Source of the DNA: JBBILG01 sp037445085
GTDB taxonomy: Bacteria; Pseudomonadota; Gammaproteobacteria; Burkholderiales; Methylophilaceae
DNA length: 6,791 bases
Reading direction: 5' to 3'
Assembly: GCA_037445085.1 (NCBI GenBank)
Contig: JBBILG010000093.1
Span: 1-6,791 of the forward strand
The position numbers and the translations under genes are program-made. Under the pieces are notes generated by a model. It saw nothing but the letters and a program-made list of their open reading frames with translations, was not told the origin of the DNA and made no database searches. Position 1 is the stretch's first letter. Each line of letters starts with the position of its first letter. Shown in pieces: positions 5,881 to 6,791 of the stretch.

Positions 5881-6360
5881 TCAATGATGGCGCCCACCCG
5901 GCCCGTGCACATGGCCGTGGTTGACCTCCTCCCTGGTGGCAGGGCGGATGCCGGTGACCGTGCACTTGAAGCGGACGCGCTCGCCCGCCCAGGGATGGTT
6001 GCCGTCCACCACGACCTTGCCATCGGCGATGTCAGTGATCGTGTAGAGCACCACGTCGCCGTCGGGATCTTCGCCTTCGAACTGCATGCCGATTTCCAGC
6101 GTGTCCACCGGGAAGGCGCTGACCGGCTCGACCTGCACCAGCCCCTCGTCATAGTCGCCAAAAGCGTCCATCGGTTCCAGGGTGAGCTCCACGCTGGCGC
6201 CGACGTGCTTGCCGTGCAGTTCTTCTTCCACCTTGGGGAAAATGCCGTCGTAGCCGCCGTGCAGATAGCTCACCGGCTCGTTTGCCGCTTCCAGCAGGTT
6301 GCCGTCGGCATCGTGCAGTTCGTAGGTGAGGGACACAACGGTGTTCATGGCGATATGCAT
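5881..6360 (-). CDS. slyD: FKBP-type peptidyl-prolyl cis-trans isomerase, SlyD family
   Basis: SlyD-type proteins are cytoplasmic prolyl isomerases and chaperones; some also bind nickel through a His-rich tail. Numbering from the first ATG (6363), recognisable marks are YLHGGYDGIFPKVEEELHGK (33-52), the FKBP core with LEPMDAFGDYDEGLV (62-76), an inserted flap (about 70-125) and the conserved GNHPWAGERVRFK (121-133). The C-terminus is short and His-rich (HGHVHGPGGRHH), shorter than E. coli SlyD's long His/Cys/Gly tail. Two ATGs are adjacent. AAGGA lies 3 nt before the first (6363) and 6 nt before the second (6360), and homologues begin M-x-I-A, so the second is preferred; using the first would add one residue and overlap the bcp stop by four bases. 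With bcp it forms a tightly coupled transcript, consistent with a protein-quality/oxidative stress pairing (inference). Confidence 0.88.
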   Translation of the reverse strand: MHIAMNTVVSLTYELHDADGNLLEAANEPVSYLHGGYDGIFPKVEEELHGKHVGASVELTLEPMDAFGDYDEGLVQVEPVSAFPVDTLEIGMQFEGEDPDGDVVLYTITDIADGKVVVDGNHPWAGERVRFKCTVTGIRPATREEVNHGHVHGPGGRHH

Positions 6361-6707
6361 CATAATTCCTTGATCAGATTCAAAATTTCATGGGCGCTCC
6401 CCTTCGGGGCGACCCCATATAGGACATGGCGCAGCACCCCTTCACCGTCGATGACGAAGATGGAGCGCACGATGCCCATTTTCTTCACGCCGTCCTTTTC
6501 CTTTTCCTGCCAGACAGCATAAGCCTTGCAGGCGTGCAGTTCCTTGTCCGCCAGCAATTGCACGGTAATGCCGTGCTTGTCGCGGAAGCTGCCGTGAGAA
6601 ATGCAGTCATCCTTGGATACTCCCAGCACAACCGTATCCAGGCTGGCAAAGTCTTTTTCCAGCTCAGAAAACTCGATACCTTGAGTCGTGCAGCCTGGCG
6701 TATCGTC
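6360..6707 (-). CDS. bcp: Peroxiredoxin, Bcp/PrxQ type, 5' truncated at a sequence junction
   Basis: Bcp is a thiol peroxidase of the AhpC/TSA family that reduces hydrogen and organic peroxides in the cytoplasm using thioredoxin. The visible 115 residues begin DDTPGCTTQGIEFSELEKDF, so the peroxidatic cysteine (TPGC) is present at visible residue 6. LGVSKDDCISHGSFRDKHG and LLADKELHACKAYAVW follow, ending NLIKEL at TGA 6360. The second cysteine five residues after the peroxidatic one, found in E. coli Bcp, is absent; cysteines in DDC and HAC remain. Upstream of DD the family expects about 40 more residues ending in YFYPK, but here the frame reads PRRG and unrelated sequence. A GTG at 6629 would give an 89-residue product without the active-site cysteine and is not a real start. 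The codons here use far more A/T-ending triplets than the sequence to the right of 6707. Confidence 0.85.
   Translation of the reverse strand, partial: DDTPGCTTQGIEFSELEKDFASLDTVVLGVSKDDCISHGSFRDKHGITVQLLADKELHACKAYAVWQEKEKDGVKKMGIVRSIFVIDGEGVLRHVLYGVAPKGSAHEILNLIKEL
6363..6372 (-). promoter_or_regulatory. Ribosome binding site of slyD inside the end of bcp
   Basis: The coding strand reads AAGGAATTATGATG. AAGGA is a good Shine-Dalgarno, 6 nt before the second ATG and only 3 nt before the first, which favours the second as the start. It overlaps the codons for the last residues of Bcp, so the two genes are probably translated in a coupled way. Confidence 0.55.
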
Positions 6708-6791
6708 GCCTCGCCGTGGGTCGCCGAGGTGATCGTGGTCGACGACGGCTCGACGGACGACACCCGGGCCCTGCTGGCCGGCGTCGACGCC
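6699..6791 (+). CDS. Glycosyltransferase family 2 fragment, both ends missing
   Basis: The plus strand reads RIVASPWVAEVIVVDDGSTD followed by DTRALLAGVDA up to the last base. VIVVDDGSTDDT is the nucleotide-sugar-binding signature of GT-A fold, family 2 glycosyltransferases, normally some 30-40 residues from the N-terminus. The start codon and the usual VSVVIPTYN strand are absent because the sequence switches to antisense bcp just to the left. All 28 codons from 6708 on end in G or C, unlike bcp. The first three codons (6699-6707) are shared with bcp on the other strand. The acceptor and sugar cannot be told from this fragment. Confidence 0.65.

Noticed and set aside
6360..6629. 89-residue frame starting at GTG 6629 as a complete gene
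   Set aside because: Bcp sequence, including the peroxidatic cysteine, continues upstream in the same frame to 6707, so this start is internal.

Overview
The window reads as a GC-rich proteobacterial fragment, probably beta- or gammaproteobacterial, judged from the style of its BioA, SlyD, Bcp and hybrid-kinase proteins. Nothing in it fixes a genus. All substantial genes lie on the minus strand, so they read from right to left.

Right end to left end: at 6708-6791 there is a plus-strand scrap of a family 2 glycosyltransferase, running off the window. It abuts, head-on and without any intergenic space, a Bcp-type peroxiredoxin (6360-6707) whose first ~40 residues are missing. Bcp is followed by slyD (5881-6360), an FKBP-type prolyl isomerase; the two genes touch, with a Shine-Dalgarno sequence inside the end of bcp. 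Next comes about 650 bp without a gene (5233-5880). It holds a dispersed extragenic repeat of the type that translates as SVRGEPVEP, and a second dyad-rich stretch.

A three-gene signalling/biotin operon follows. (i) A soluble hybrid histidine kinase (5232 to 2552): degenerate receiver, PAS, HisKA, HATPase, degenerate receiver, true receiver, Hpt. As printed it is broken by an in-frame TAG near the N-terminus and a -1 frameshift at about 3472-3478. (ii) A response regulator whose output is an RsbW/SpoIIAB-like ATPase (1645-2532). (iii) bioA (310-1638), the aminotransferase of biotin synthesis, only 6 bp behind (ii). The first two genes look like a complete His-Asp-His-Asp phosphorelay ending in a partner-switching type output rather than a DNA-binding domain.

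The left end (1-62) looks like one terminus of an IS21-family insertion sequence whose body lies outside the window. Positions 63-309 hold no gene, only a short direct repeat.

The points most worth checking are the bcp/glycosyltransferase junction (assembly chimera or real rearrangement), the two interruptions plus a G2-box substitution in the hybrid kinase, and the unusual REC-ATPase regulator coupled to bioA.
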